64,000 nucleotides of DNA from Halobacillus sp. Nhm2S1 (GCF_019599545.1 NZ_JAIEZV010000001.1:744001-808000), one strand, 5' to 3'. Counted from the stretch's first letter, positions 27,078 through 36,914 are shown. The notes: a model not told the origin generated them from the letters alone. Numbers and translations: made by a program.

Positions 27078-28487
27078 TTACTTAACACCTACCCTTGAAA
27101 GCCCAAAGTAGTTACGAGCATTGAAATAAGAAATCTCTTGGACATATTCTCCTAACAATTCAACATCATCAGGGACCAAACCGCGCTTACTCCAATCACC
27201 GAGAATATTACATAAAATCCGACGGAAGTATTCATGTCTGGAAAACGATAGAAACGATCTAGAGTCTGTAAGCATACCGATAAAATTCTTTAAAGAACCA
27301 ACATTAGCTAGAAGTTTCATTTGCTCTTCCATTCCATCAATATGATCGTTAAACCACCAGGCCGTTCCAAACTGAACCTTCCCCGGAAATTCTGCACTCT
27401 GAAAGTTACCTGCCATTGTGGAAATAATATAATTGTCTCGAGGATTTAGTCCATAAAGCACAGTCTTAGGTAATAAATCCTCTTGCTCAAGTGTATCCAT
27501 AAAATTTGAGAGTGGCTCTGCTAATTTCGAGTCTCCAATTGAGTCAAAACCGCTATCTGGCCCAATCTTCTTGAACAATTTTGTGTTATTGTTTCGTAAT
27601 GGACCAATATGGAGCTGCATCACCCAGTTTTTCTCCGAATACTTTTTGGCTAATTTTAACAATGTGTACGTTTTGAATTGATCAACATCAATTGATGACA
27701 GTTTCTTACCATCTAAACGACTCGAAAAGATACTACGAACTTCCTCTAAAGAAGACTTTTCACAAAACATCTCTTTTAATCCGTGATCCGAGGCGCGGCA
27801 CCCAAGCTCATCGAAAAGATCGATACGCTCGTACAACGCCTCAAGAAAATCATCATAAGTAGAGATTGTTTGATTAGTAACCTTAGCTAATTTTGCAATC
27901 CATGATACAAAATGGTCTCCTTCAATGTGCAGTCCTTTATCTGGTCTAAAAGATGGTGCTACTTTATATGGAGCTTCTAAATCTTGAAGATCCATATGAT
28001 CCTGTAGATTGTCTGTTGGGTCATCTGTAGTACCAATGAATTCAACATTGTTCATTTCTAAAAGAGTTTCAGCTGACATCTTTTCCAATTTTTTATTCCC
28101 TTGTTGCCAAATCGTTTCGGCTGTTTCTTCATTCAATAAGAGCTCTATATCAAAAAAGCGTTTCAGCTCAAGATGAACCCAGTGATAAAGTGGATTTCCA
28201 AGAAGCTGGGGCACAACGCCTGCCCAGGCAAGAAACTTTTCCTTATCCCCAGCATCTCCTGTAATATATTTCTCTTCCACTCCACATGCTCTCATTGCTC
28301 GCCACTTGTAATGATCCCCTTCGAGCCAGATTTCCGTCATGTTTGAAAAAGATCGATCATGCAGAATCTCTTCAGGCTGTAAATGGTTATGGTAATCGAT
28401 AATCGGTAAGGCTTTTGCGTAATTGTGGTATAGTCTTTTTGCCATTTCCGATTCTAATAAAAAGTCCTCTGTCATAAATGTCGCCAT
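27078..28487 (-). CDS. uxaC: Uronate isomerase
   Basis: The 469-residue enzyme isomerises glucuronate to fructuronate. An amidohydrolase-like metal motif DYHNHLQPEEI lies near residue 35. Family blocks such as MQLHIGPLRNNN and LTDSRSFLSFSRHEYFRRILCNILG are intact. The ATG at 28487 is preferred because GGGAGTG precedes it, whereas the ATG at 28505 has none. It is the first gene of the catabolic half of the operon. Confidence 0.95.
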   Translation of the reverse strand: MATFMTEDFLLESEMAKRLYHNYAKALPIIDYHNHLQPEEILHDRSFSNMTEIWLEGDHYKWRAMRACGVEEKYITGDAGDKEKFLAWAGVVPQLLGNPLYHWVHLELKRFFDIELLLNEETAETIWQQGNKKLEKMSAETLLEMNNVEFIGTTDDPTDNLQDHMDLQDLEAPYKVAPSFRPDKGLHIEGDHFVSWIAKLAKVTNQTISTYDDFLEALYERIDLFDELGCRASDHGLKEMFCEKSSLEEVRSIFSSRLDGKKLSSIDVDQFKTYTLLKLAKKYSEKNWVMQLHIGPLRNNNTKLFKKIGPDSGFDSIGDSKLAEPLSNFMDTLEQEDLLPKTVLYGLNPRDNYIISTMAGNFQSAEFPGKVQFGTAWWFNDHIDGMEEQMKLLANVGSLKNFIGMLTDSRSFLSFSRHEYFRRILCNILGDWSKRGLVPDDVELLGEYVQEISYFNARNYFGLSRVGVK

Positions 28488-28509
28488 GCTGGTCACTCCC
28501 TTCATACAA

Positions 28510-30891
28510 TTATTTGTTGGTTATATGAATGTTTCCCCCACTAAAGGGTTCGTTGTTTACTGTAATCGAACGCTTTTCTGATTTCGGAAAGTGTAAATTG
28601 ATTGTTTCATAAGGTAACTCATAAGAACCGCTGGTGGAAATTTTGATGGAAACAGCTTCTTCTGTAGTCTCCATTTCTACCTTAATTGTTGAGGTGATGT
28701 CTCTCTCGTAGTCCATACTAATCCCATCATCTTCAGTAAAGGTATGGTAGGACTCCCCTTCTCCTTTAGTCGGAAAAATCAATAACCCTCTGCTTTCTTC
28801 CTTGTTTTCAAAGGATATTTCGCCATCCTGAATTGGGAAGACAGCCCCACCTTTTGCGAACTTAGGAATGACGTTTAATGGCGCATCTACGGTTACGGAT
28901 TGTCCACCTTCATACCAACGATCACTATTTATGTCGTACCAGCCTTGGGGTTGTTGTGGTAGATAGAGAGTGCGTTTTTTGGCGTGACGGTCCATGACTG
29001 ATGCAAGCAATAGGTCGCTCCCAACCATCATTTCATCATTTTCCTCAAAGGTTCTTTCATCGTCTTGAAAATGATAAAGCGTTGGTGCAAGCAATGGTTC
29101 ATATTTATTATGGGCTTTATGAAGAAGGTCATATAAGTAAGGAATCCATCTCACACGCTCCTTCATGAGTTCGCGAATTTCATCAACATGCTCAGGATAC
29201 ATCCACGGAACATTTACGCTTCCGTCTTCATTCCATGAGTGAATCGTAAAACGTGGGTGGAATATTCCATTTTGAATCCAACGTATAAACAACTCGGGTT
29301 CCGGCGCTCCACCAGCAAAACCACCCACATCATGACCGAAGTTGTAAACACCAGAAAGGCTTAAACCAAGGCCCATTCGCTGGTTAAAGCGTATTGTCTT
29401 CCATTCTGTGAAATTATCGCCAGACCATGTTTGCACATAGCGTTGCATACCCGGTGAGCCAGACCTTGATATTAAGTAAGGTCTTTCGTTTGGATGGTAT
29501 TCCTTCTGAGCTTCAAACGATGCTTTCATCATAAGTAGTGTCTCGATAGGTTTTATATAGTGGGCAGGAAGACTTTCACCGAATCCGTTCGCCATTGCTT
29601 GCTCATCTAAAACCTGGTATTCGTTGTTGTCGTTCCAAGTAGAGTCGATGCCATATCTCATCAATTGCTTCTTCACATTGTCTTTCCACCACTGTATCGT
29701 TTCATAATTTGTAAAATCCAGATAAGAACCCAAATCATCCCAATATTGAATAATATCTGGTTCGTCCCCGTGTTTAATGAACATCTCTCTTGTTGCAAGT
29801 TCCTCATACATCGGATGACCAGTGAGAAGACACGGCTTGATGTTTGCACTCAAGCGAATATCATGCTCATGAAAATGATTAACCATTTCATTCGGGTTAG
29901 GTATTTTTGACGTGTTCCAATTAAAAACATATCGCTTATCTTCAATGGATGTATATCCTGAGGAAAGCTGAAAGGACTCACATGGAATATCGAACTTTTT
30001 ACAGTTTTCAACAAACTTTTTAAGCTCTTCTTGCGCATTTGGTGCATCCGTATAAGTCATCGTAGACCCAGAATAGCCCAGACTCCACTTCGGCGGGAGA
30101 ATCATTTTCCCTGTTAACCATGTATGTGTTTTTACAACATCTTTTATTTGTTGACCAGCGATAAAATAGTAATCCAGGTCACCCTTTTTCGCTCGATAAG
30201 ATCTGAACCGACCATGGTAGTAATCTTTTTCATTTCCTAAGTCGAATTCACTATCATTGTAGTTATCGTACAGGATTCCATAAGCTTTGCCATGGTCGGG
30301 ATTAAACGTGATATAAAATGGGATGTGTTTATAGAGAGGATCTGTGTTCTCTGCGTCATATCCCATCGCATCTATGGCCTGCATGCGAACCCGTCTATTT
30401 GCTTTATTCAAGTCTCCACCTTTTTCACCCAGCCCATAGTAATGATCATTTTCCCCATGGACCATGTAGTGAAAGACATCCGAACCAAGGTTTCCATTTG
30501 CATTATAGGCCTGAGTCTGTCGATCCTCTGTAACTTTCACCCACTGACCTTGCTCTTTCACATACCAGGTGATTTTAAAACCTACTAATGAAATTACCGC
30601 TTTTAGAGAATTGGTATAGATTGTAACTTCATAGTCATTCTGCTCTACTTCATAGGAGGGAAGTGAAAAAGGCGTTAAATCAAATCGATCTCTACCTTCA
30701 AAAGGAATATCAGACATTCCTGGAGCAATACTCCAAGTTTTATCTAATTTAACCTCTTTGTCGTAAGGGATGTACACTCTGAAAATTTGTTCTTCAAGAA
30801 TGAAAAGCTTGATTTCTTCCATTGATTCACTTTCAAATTTCAAGACATTGTTATGGTGATTTACTAGTTTTATAACATCATTTTTAATCAT
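28510..30891 (-). CDS. Glycoside hydrolase family 31 enzyme
   Basis: The 793-residue protein has a GH31 barrel. The nucleophile region is STWNDNNEYQ (Asp), and the acid/base Asp is in TWSGDNFTEWKTI. The arginine/histidine subsite lies in GHDVGGFAGGAPEPELFIRW. An N-terminal beta-sandwich and a C-terminal sheet domain frame it. GH31 enzymes are alpha-glucosidases or alpha-xylosidases. Placed in a glucuronide operon it may remove alpha-xylosyl or alpha-glucosyl residues from imported oligosaccharides. No signal peptide, so cytosolic. Confidence 0.88.
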   Translation of the reverse strand: MIKNDVIKLVNHHNNVLKFESESMEEIKLFILEEQIFRVYIPYDKEVKLDKTWSIAPGMSDIPFEGRDRFDLTPFSLPSYEVEQNDYEVTIYTNSLKAVISLVGFKITWYVKEQGQWVKVTEDRQTQAYNANGNLGSDVFHYMVHGENDHYYGLGEKGGDLNKANRRVRMQAIDAMGYDAENTDPLYKHIPFYITFNPDHGKAYGILYDNYNDSEFDLGNEKDYYHGRFRSYRAKKGDLDYYFIAGQQIKDVVKTHTWLTGKMILPPKWSLGYSGSTMTYTDAPNAQEELKKFVENCKKFDIPCESFQLSSGYTSIEDKRYVFNWNTSKIPNPNEMVNHFHEHDIRLSANIKPCLLTGHPMYEELATREMFIKHGDEPDIIQYWDDLGSYLDFTNYETIQWWKDNVKKQLMRYGIDSTWNDNNEYQVLDEQAMANGFGESLPAHYIKPIETLLMMKASFEAQKEYHPNERPYLISRSGSPGMQRYVQTWSGDNFTEWKTIRFNQRMGLGLSLSGVYNFGHDVGGFAGGAPEPELFIRWIQNGIFHPRFTIHSWNEDGSVNVPWMYPEHVDEIRELMKERVRWIPYLYDLLHKAHNKYEPLLAPTLYHFQDDERTFEENDEMMVGSDLLLASVMDRHAKKRTLYLPQQPQGWYDINSDRWYEGGQSVTVDAPLNVIPKFAKGGAVFPIQDGEISFENKEESRGLLIFPTKGEGESYHTFTEDDGISMDYERDITSTIKVEMETTEEAVSIKISTSGSYELPYETINLHFPKSEKRSITVNNEPFSGGNIHITNK

Positions 30892-30906
30892 AATAATCCT
30901 CCTTAT

Positions 30907-32214
30907 TTAAGATAAAAGTCCAAATAATCTAGGTAGAGCAAGACTAATCCATGGTACATAAGTAATAATAAGTAACGCCACGATTAAAGCCGCAAACATT
31001 TTTGTTAAAGGCTTAAGAACCGATTCAATAGACACTTCTGCAACACTGCAACCTACAAAAAGACAACTTCCTACCGGTGGGGTCATCACTCCAATACTCA
31101 GGTTGAAAACGAGCAAAATTCCGAAGTGCACAGGATCCATGCCAAGCCCTATTGCAATAGGAAGAAAAATTGGTGTGAATATGAGTACTGCTGGCGTTAA
31201 ATCCATGAAAGTACCTACCATCAGTAAAATAAGGTTAATTAAGAGTAAAATAATAATTGGGTTATCAGAAATACTCAGCAGGGCATTACTAATTGCGGTT
31301 GGAATGTCTGTGAAAGCCATGACCCAAGACATGATTGAAGAGGCTCCTACAAGAAAGAGCACAATGCCCGTCATCACTACCGTCTCTTTTAAAATTCGAG
31401 GGATATCACTCCACTTAATTTGCCGATAGATTGCTGCAAGTATAATAGAGTAAACGACAGCAACTGCGGCCCCCTCCGTTGCAGTGAAAATCCCGGCGAC
31501 AATTCCTCCAATAACCACTACAACAAGGAGTAAGCTAGGAATGGCATCGATAAAAATTTTAAAGCCTTCGGAGGCCTTTGGTCGCTCAGAGACAGGATAA
31601 TTCGCTTTCTTTGCCATAAAATAAGCGACAGTCATAATCGATAATCCCATTAATATCCCAGGTAAATAACCCGCTATAAACAATGCAGAAATTGACGTCC
31701 CACCGCTCACAAGTGAGTAAAGGATCAGGACACCACTTGGAGGAATAAGTAATCCAGTTGGAGAGGATGCGATATTAACAGCAGCAGAGTACGGTTTATC
31801 ATACCCTTCTTTTTCTTGAAGAGGCGTCATTACCTTACCGATTGCAGCTGCGGAAGCTACAGCAGAACCTGAAATCGATCCAAATAGCATGTTTCCAAGA
31901 ACATTTGTATGGGCGAGAGATCCAGGTAATCTTCCACCAATAAGCTTAGCGAGATTAATGAGGCGAATGGCAATACCCCCGTTGTTCATGATACTTCCTG
32001 ACAAAATGAAGAAAATGACAGCAAGTAAAGCAAAACTATTGATCCCTTGAACCATCTTTTGGGCTGCAGTGAAGACGGCTACATCAAGTGGTACAACTAT
32101 AAGTGCAGTAATGAAAGAAGATACACCGATTCCAACGGATATAGGAACCCCTATGGCAAGAAGCACAAAAAACAAGGCAAATAATAAAAGTGCTGCCTGA
32201 AAAGCTGTATCCAT
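30907..32214 (-). CDS. TRAP transporter large permease (DctM)
   Basis: The 435-residue membrane protein has about 11-12 hydrophobic helices and the DctM motifs GNMLFGSISGSAVASAAAIGKVMTP and NIASSPTGLLIPPSG. It forms the sodium-coupled translocation channel with the adjacent small DctQ subunit. The ATG at 32214 follows GGAGAGG, one base after the dctQ stop (ATGACATGG). Substrate is probably a glucuronide or aldobiouronic acid, inferred from the operon. Confidence 0.93.
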   Translation of the reverse strand: MDTAFQAALLLFALFFVLLAIGVPISVGIGVSSFITALIVVPLDVAVFTAAQKMVQGINSFALLAVIFFILSGSIMNNGGIAIRLINLAKLIGGRLPGSLAHTNVLGNMLFGSISGSAVASAAAIGKVMTPLQEKEGYDKPYSAAVNIASSPTGLLIPPSGVLILYSLVSGGTSISALFIAGYLPGILMGLSIMTVAYFMAKKANYPVSERPKASEGFKIFIDAIPSLLLVVVVIGGIVAGIFTATEGAAVAVVYSIILAAIYRQIKWSDIPRILKETVVMTGIVLFLVGASSIMSWVMAFTDIPTAISNALLSISDNPIIILLLINLILLMVGTFMDLTPAVLIFTPIFLPIAIGLGMDPVHFGILLVFNLSIGVMTPPVGSCLFVGCSVAEVSIESVLKPLTKMFAALIVALLIITYVPWISLALPRLFGLLS

Positions 32215-32215
32215 G

Positions 32216-32704
32216 TCATTCCTCTCCTTTCCACTGTAGTTCTTCCTTAAATTCACTTAGTAATAGAATTTTATAAATGACGATTAGCACTCCACAAATA
32301 GGAACAATGGAATAAACATAGCCCATAGGAATATTTAGAATAGGCGTAGTCTGGGTTAATGTAATTTGAACCACTTCTAACCCACCTTTAACCATAATTA
32401 AAACAGCGAACGCCAAGATAAAAAGGTCGTTGATAATACGAATGGTTAACCGCCGCTTACCAACCAGCTTGTTCTTTATAAATGTGATCGAAAGGTGCTG
32501 ATTTGAACCAAAGGCGTATGTGGCACCAAGAAGTGCAGTCCATACTAGTAAAAATCGAAGAAGCTCACCTGTGAATGTGCTAGGGGCATTGAATACATAA
32601 CGGCTCGTAACCTGCCAAACCGCTCCAATAACAAGAAGAATCGTTAATAGAGAACTGGCTGAGAGAATAATGGAATCTAAGGTTTTTTTTATTTTATTAA
32701 TCAT
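32216..32704 (-). CDS. TRAP transporter small permease (DctQ)
   Basis: The 162-residue protein has four hydrophobic helices and the DctQ pattern WQVTSRYVFNAPSTFTGELLRFLLVWTALLGA with the conserved Glu. The start at 32704 has GGAAGGAG and lies 8 nt inside the end of the beta-glucuronidase gene. It pairs with the DctM subunit downstream. Confidence 0.92.
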   Translation of the reverse strand: MINKIKKTLDSIILSASSLLTILLVIGAVWQVTSRYVFNAPSTFTGELLRFLLVWTALLGATYAFGSNQHLSITFIKNKLVGKRRLTIRIINDLFILAFAVLIMVKGGLEVVQITLTQTTPILNIPMGYVYSIVPICGVLIVIYKILLLSEFKEELQWKGEE

Positions 32705-34496
32705 AAATAACTCCTTCCTGCCACCGTTGACGGAGGTGGAACGCAGCAGATTTCGGTTCTCTACTACGTGTAAATACACCTTTTTTGTTCCCATCCACCC
32801 TCACGGTATCCTGTTTCGTCATGAAGTCAGCAAAATTCCATACATGCTCACCACACACATAGGACATTTGGTCAAATACTCTTTGATAGGTTTTTAAAAA
32901 CTCCACTTGAAATTCTTCAGAAAACATCACTGGAGGTAATTTGTGGAGACCCGCAATGGTATCAACACCAAACTCGGTAATTAGGATAGGAAGTTTAAAT
33001 TCCTTTTCCCACCGGTTCAAGTAGTGTCTTAGATCCCTTTCACCTTGTTCAAGTTCCCCAGGTGTCGAATACCATCCGTGATAGACATTAAGACCAATGA
33101 CGTCGCAATGTTTAGAAACGACGCAGCGTTCAGGTTCAATAAGCATTAAATTTACGTTCATAACTGGCCGGTTATCTAACTCTCTTACCATCTGAATAAG
33201 AGACTTGAAATAGGGCTCAGCTTCTTTTTCCATCGTCGATGCTTCATTTGATATTGACCACATGACTACCGATGGATGATTCCAGTCTCGGTAAATGAGT
33301 TCCTTTAACACTTTCTTATGATGTTCAAACAACTCTCTGGAAACCTTTCCAGCCTGAAATACCGGCTGCAGTTCTCCTGTAGCTGGTACTCCTTGACTGA
33401 GCAAACCAACAGCAGAAGTTTCGTCGATCACGAGAAACCCCATTTCATCAGCAAGATGGAGAACTTCTTCTGCGTAAGGATAATGAGCCGTTCGAAAGGA
33501 ATTAGCACCAGACCATTTCATTAATTGGAAGTCACGAAGTGTTGTTACTGCATCATATCCTTTACCTCTTATGAGAGCATCTTCATGTTTGCCAAAGCCC
33601 TTCAAATAAAAATTCTCACCATTCAACAGAAAATGACCATTAGAGATTTCAACAGTACGCAACCCTATTTTCATAACGTAATGATCAATTAATTTACCGC
33701 CTTCTAAAACAGTGATATGGAGGTTATAAAGATACGGATCCTTTGGGGACCATTTTCTTGGATGATCAATGAAGAGTTTAGATTCACCACCCTTCCCCGA
33801 AGAGACAGTCTTCCCTTTGTGATCCTGAACTGCTACCTCAATTGTCTGACTGTCACCCACGTGAGTGACCCACGACTTAACATCCACTATACCTCTATCA
33901 TCTAAAAAACTAGTGTTAACTCTTATTTGTTCAATGTTTATAGAAGGTTTTGTGTAAATAAAAACGGAACGATGAATACCAGCGTAATTAAAGAAATCAT
34001 GTTGTTGTTTCACCCGTTTCTTTATTCTTCCATCCAGTCTTTTTTCCTCTACTACCTTACCTGGAGGAAGCATGTCCCATGAAAGTTCATTATTCACTTT
34101 AACGGTCAGACGGTTCATTTGGTTTTTATGTAAGTGTTTTGTGACGTCGATTTCAAATGGGAGGAACCCGCCTCGATTTACTTTTATTTTCTTACCATTC
34201 ACATAGACTGTAGCCGTGTGGGATACAGCTCCAAATCGAATGAAAATGTTCTCCTCAAACCATTCATCATGTACATAGAACGATGTTTCATACCATGCGT
34301 CACCAACAAAATCCCTAATATCTTCCTGTGTAGTGATGTCGTTAAAACTTGATGGAACTGGCATAGGTATAGGGTCCGTTAATTGACCATCCTGCCAGTT
34401 GTCCTTTTCTCCTCTTCCCGCTTGATCAAGCTGAAATGACCATATACCATTTAGATTTTTCACTCTTCTCGATTGGGTTTCAATTGGATACAACAT
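32697..34496 (-). CDS. uidA: Beta-glucuronidase, GH2
   Basis: The 599-residue enzyme has the GH2 three-domain layout. The acid/base Glu is in WSISNEAS and the nucleophile Glu in ITEFGVD. The glucuronate-recognition Asn-x-Lys motif (GNKKGVFTRSREPKSAAF) corresponds to that of E. coli GusA, which supports glucuronidase over galactosidase activity. No signal peptide, so glucuronides would be cleaved after import by the TRAP system encoded around it. It lies between the solute-binding protein and DctQ genes, an unusual insertion in a TRAP gene set. Confidence 0.93.
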   Translation of the reverse strand: MLYPIETQSRRVKNLNGIWSFQLDQAGRGEKDNWQDGQLTDPIPMPVPSSFNDITTQEDIRDFVGDAWYETSFYVHDEWFEENIFIRFGAVSHTATVYVNGKKIKVNRGGFLPFEIDVTKHLHKNQMNRLTVKVNNELSWDMLPPGKVVEEKRLDGRIKKRVKQQHDFFNYAGIHRSVFIYTKPSINIEQIRVNTSFLDDRGIVDVKSWVTHVGDSQTIEVAVQDHKGKTVSSGKGGESKLFIDHPRKWSPKDPYLYNLHITVLEGGKLIDHYVMKIGLRTVEISNGHFLLNGENFYLKGFGKHEDALIRGKGYDAVTTLRDFQLMKWSGANSFRTAHYPYAEEVLHLADEMGFLVIDETSAVGLLSQGVPATGELQPVFQAGKVSRELFEHHKKVLKELIYRDWNHPSVVMWSISNEASTMEKEAEPYFKSLIQMVRELDNRPVMNVNLMLIEPERCVVSKHCDVIGLNVYHGWYSTPGELEQGERDLRHYLNRWEKEFKLPILITEFGVDTIAGLHKLPPVMFSEEFQVEFLKTYQRVFDQMSYVCGEHVWNFADFMTKQDTVRVDGNKKGVFTRSREPKSAAFHLRQRWQEGVIYD

Positions 34497-34517
34497 CTCT
34501 TTTCACCTCTTAAAGAG

Positions 34518-34541
34518 AGAAGGTCCTAGATTGGACCTTCT
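34518..34541 (-). terminator. Intra-operon hairpin between dctP and the glucuronidase gene
   Basis: AGAAGGTCC and GGACCTTCT form a perfect 9-bp stem followed by CTCTTT on the minus strand. Such a hairpin after a binding-protein gene usually stabilises the upstream transcript or partly terminates, giving excess binding protein. Confidence 0.6.
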
Positions 34542-34548
34542 GGTTGAT

Positions 34549-35556
34549 TTATTCTAATTCTTTTATGTCCTCCATAAGTTTTGCAATATCCGCATCTTCT
34601 TTCATTTCTTCATGTAGGGGCTGAACTTTTTCAATGAAAGGTTCTTTATTGACTTCGGTGAAAGTTACACCCATTTCTTTTGCTTTTTCTGTCTCTTCAG
34701 CAATCGATTTATCCCATTGTTCAGAGTGGTAAGCGGTTGCCTCTTGAGCAGATTTCTCAATGACACTTTTCTCATCATCACTCAAACTTTCCCATGTCTT
34801 CGTGCTAATGATACCGATATCAGGAATCATTGTATGTTCATTACGTGAGAACACTTTAGCTACTTCTCCGTGTTTCCCTGTTGTTAGCGCTGTCACATTA
34901 CTTTCAGCTCCATCAACCACTCCTTGTTGAAGGGCTGTATAGATCTCACCAAATGGCATTGGAGTAGGAGTTCCTCCTAATAGTTCCACCATTTTGATCG
35001 CTGTCGGGCTATCCATCACTCGGATTTTTAATCCATTTAAATCTGCGGGTTTCTCAACCTGTTTATCAACGGTATAGAAACTTCTTGCTCCTGATGTAAA
35101 CCATGTAAATCCAATAAAACCATCATCTTTCGTAGATTGATAAACTTGCTTTGCAACATCAGAATTCATGACTTCATGATAATGTTCTTTACTAGTAAAA
35201 ATGTAAGGGAGTGAAAATACTGAATATTCTTTCGAAAAACTTTCCAAAGCACCTGCACTTACCTTTGTCATATCGACTGCACCACTTTGAAGTTGCTCTA
35301 ACACTTCCTTTTCACTTCCAAGGACACCATTTGAATAAATCTTAACCTTAAGCGCTCCATCAGAATTTTGCTCAACATTTTCAGCGAATTTAGCAAGAGC
35401 TTTATGAACCGGATGATCTTCACTTAAATTATGAGCTAGTTTTAGTTGCTTCGATTCTGAACCAGAAGCACTCCCACTGCTCGAAGTGTTTGAACTGCAG
35501 GCAGAAACAAATAGACAAAGCGTTAACACCAATACCCAGATACTCTTTTTCTTCAT
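34549..35556 (-). CDS. TRAP transporter solute-binding lipoprotein (DctP)
   Basis: The 335-residue protein has a lipoprotein signal peptide with lipobox VSAC (Cys about 20), a Ser/Gly-rich linker and a DctP domain. The domain shows HNLSEDHPVHKALAKFAE near its start and GLKIRVMDSPTAIKMVELLGGTPTPMPFGEIYTALQQGVVDG, the substrate-contact region with the conserved Arg. It is the first gene of the glucuronide operon. Ligand inferred as a uronate or glucuronide. Confidence 0.93.
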   Translation of the reverse strand: MKKKSIWVLVLTLCLFVSACSSNTSSSGSASGSESKQLKLAHNLSEDHPVHKALAKFAENVEQNSDGALKVKIYSNGVLGSEKEVLEQLQSGAVDMTKVSAGALESFSKEYSVFSLPYIFTSKEHYHEVMNSDVAKQVYQSTKDDGFIGFTWFTSGARSFYTVDKQVEKPADLNGLKIRVMDSPTAIKMVELLGGTPTPMPFGEIYTALQQGVVDGAESNVTALTTGKHGEVAKVFSRNEHTMIPDIGIISTKTWESLSDDEKSVIEKSAQEATAYHSEQWDKSIAEETEKAKEMGVTFTEVNKEPFIEKVQPLHEEMKEDADIAKLMEDIKELE

Positions 35557-35598
35557 AATTAAAGTTACCCCTCTCAGATTTAATTTCCTTTACAAAAA

Positions 35599-35625
35599 CT
35601 TTGTTTGTTTACCCAACCAACTATA
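35599..35625. promoter_or_regulatory. XylR/ROK-type operator candidate
   Basis: TTTGTTTGTTT-ACCC-AACCAACTA is an imperfect inverted repeat that resembles XylR operators of bacilli. It lies between the divergent dctP operon and the ROK regulator gene. Confidence 0.5.
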
Positions 35626-35631
35626 TGTATT

Positions 35632-35652
35632 ATACTATATGTAAGCGCTTTT
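35632..35652. promoter_or_regulatory. cre-like site (CcpA) with -10 box
   Basis: TGTAAGCGCTTTTA at 35639-35652 fits the cre consensus in all but one position. Overlapping TATACT/TATAAT boxes precede it in both directions. CcpA could block both the glucuronide operon and the regulator gene when glucose is present. Confidence 0.65.
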
Positions 35653-35684
35653 AAAATCAAGGGGTAATTTGAAAGGAGTTTCAT

Positions 35685-36851
35685 ATGAGCATTGCAGATT
35701 CTAAATACATCAAATCAATGAATAGAAAAATATTGATAGAAACGATCCTTGAGAACGGGTCTATTTCAAGAAGTGAACTGGCTAGGAAAACAGGCTTAAA
35801 TAAATCAACGGTCTCAGACCAAATCAGCGGTCTGATTGAAGAGAATCTTTTGATTGAAGAAGAAGCCACCTCCTCAACCGGCGGGAGAAAACCGATCAAC
35901 CTTCACATAAATAAAAACGCTGGCTATTCTATCGGAATTGATTTTGATGAACCCATTCTTTTTATACAAGTAACCGACTTATTAGGAAATTCTATTGAAT
36001 CCCGTTCATTAGAATTGGAGAACCTCTCCTTTCAAAAAGTCATTGAACTACTTATTGAAGAGTTGGCCAATATACGACATTCCTTCAATTCGAATTACAA
36101 GCCTTTTGGATTAGTTGGAATAGGGGTAGGCATTCACGGGATTGTGAGAAAAGATGAACACGTTGTTTTCACTCCCAAACTTCAATGGACAGACATAGAT
36201 ATAAAAAGTTCATTAGAAGAAACTTTCAATGTACCTGTGTTTATTGATAACAACGCTAACCTGTGCGCCTATGCTGAACAGGTATTTAATTACTCCATCG
36301 AAGACTTGTTTTGCGTAACCATGTACTCAGGTATTGGACTGGGAATTATTAAAGACAGACAAATCTATAGAGGATATCAAGGGTTCGCAGGGGAAATTGG
36401 TCATATGATCGTGGAGAGAGATGGAAAGCTTTGTCCCTGTGGTAACAGAGGTTGTTGGGAGAGGTATGCTTCTGAGAAAGCAGTTTTCGATGAGTTTAAA
36501 TCACAGCAAATAATTACTGATTCTATAAACATAAAAGAGATGCTATTGAATAAACAACATATGGATATATTTGAAAGCTTTTATGATTATCTAGCCATAG
36601 GACTAAACAATATTATAAACATTTTCAATCCTGAAACGATTATTCTTAACGGGGATATCCTTAATAAGAACCCACACATCATTAAGGAAATTGAGGATCG
36701 ATTGAAGTCGAGAATGAACAATTACAGTCAAATTGTACCCTCCTGTCTAGGGAAAAATGCCGGTGCCCTAGGGGGAAGTGTTGTATCTCTTCGAGAGTTT
36801 TATGGTGTCAATCGAATCAATTTAACAACAAATAAAAATGAAGTTATCTAA
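35685..36851 (+). CDS. ROK family transcriptional regulator (XylR-like)
   Basis: The 388-residue protein starts with a winged helix-turn-helix (ISRSELARKTGLNKSTVSDQISGLIEENLL). It then has a ROK domain with the GGRKP loop, the DNNAN segment and the zinc-binding CPCGNRGCWERY. Such proteins repress sugar genes and are released by the sugar. It is divergent from the glucuronide operon and most likely controls it. A B. subtilis-type GntR regulator (UxuR/ExuR) is not present here. Confidence 0.9.
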   Translation: MSIADSKYIKSMNRKILIETILENGSISRSELARKTGLNKSTVSDQISGLIEENLLIEEEATSSTGGRKPINLHINKNAGYSIGIDFDEPILFIQVTDLLGNSIESRSLELENLSFQKVIELLIEELANIRHSFNSNYKPFGLVGIGVGIHGIVRKDEHVVFTPKLQWTDIDIKSSLEETFNVPVFIDNNANLCAYAEQVFNYSIEDLFCVTMYSGIGLGIIKDRQIYRGYQGFAGEIGHMIVERDGKLCPCGNRGCWERYASEKAVFDEFKSQQIITDSINIKEMLLNKQHMDIFESFYDYLAIGLNNIINIFNPETIILNGDILNKNPHIIKEIEDRLKSRMNNYSQIVPSCLGKNAGALGGSVVSLREFYGVNRINLTTNKNEVI

Positions 36852-36871
36852 TCACTAAGATGGACAGCATT

Positions 36872-36914
36872 AAAAGAGTCCTTGGGAGCGTTCATCTCCT
36901 CAAGGACTCTTTTC
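36872..36914. terminator. Bidirectional terminator
   Basis: AAAAGAGTCCTTG.GGAG and CTCC.CAAGGACTCTTTT form a long stem between the convergent ROK and dehydrogenase genes. Confidence 0.88.
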
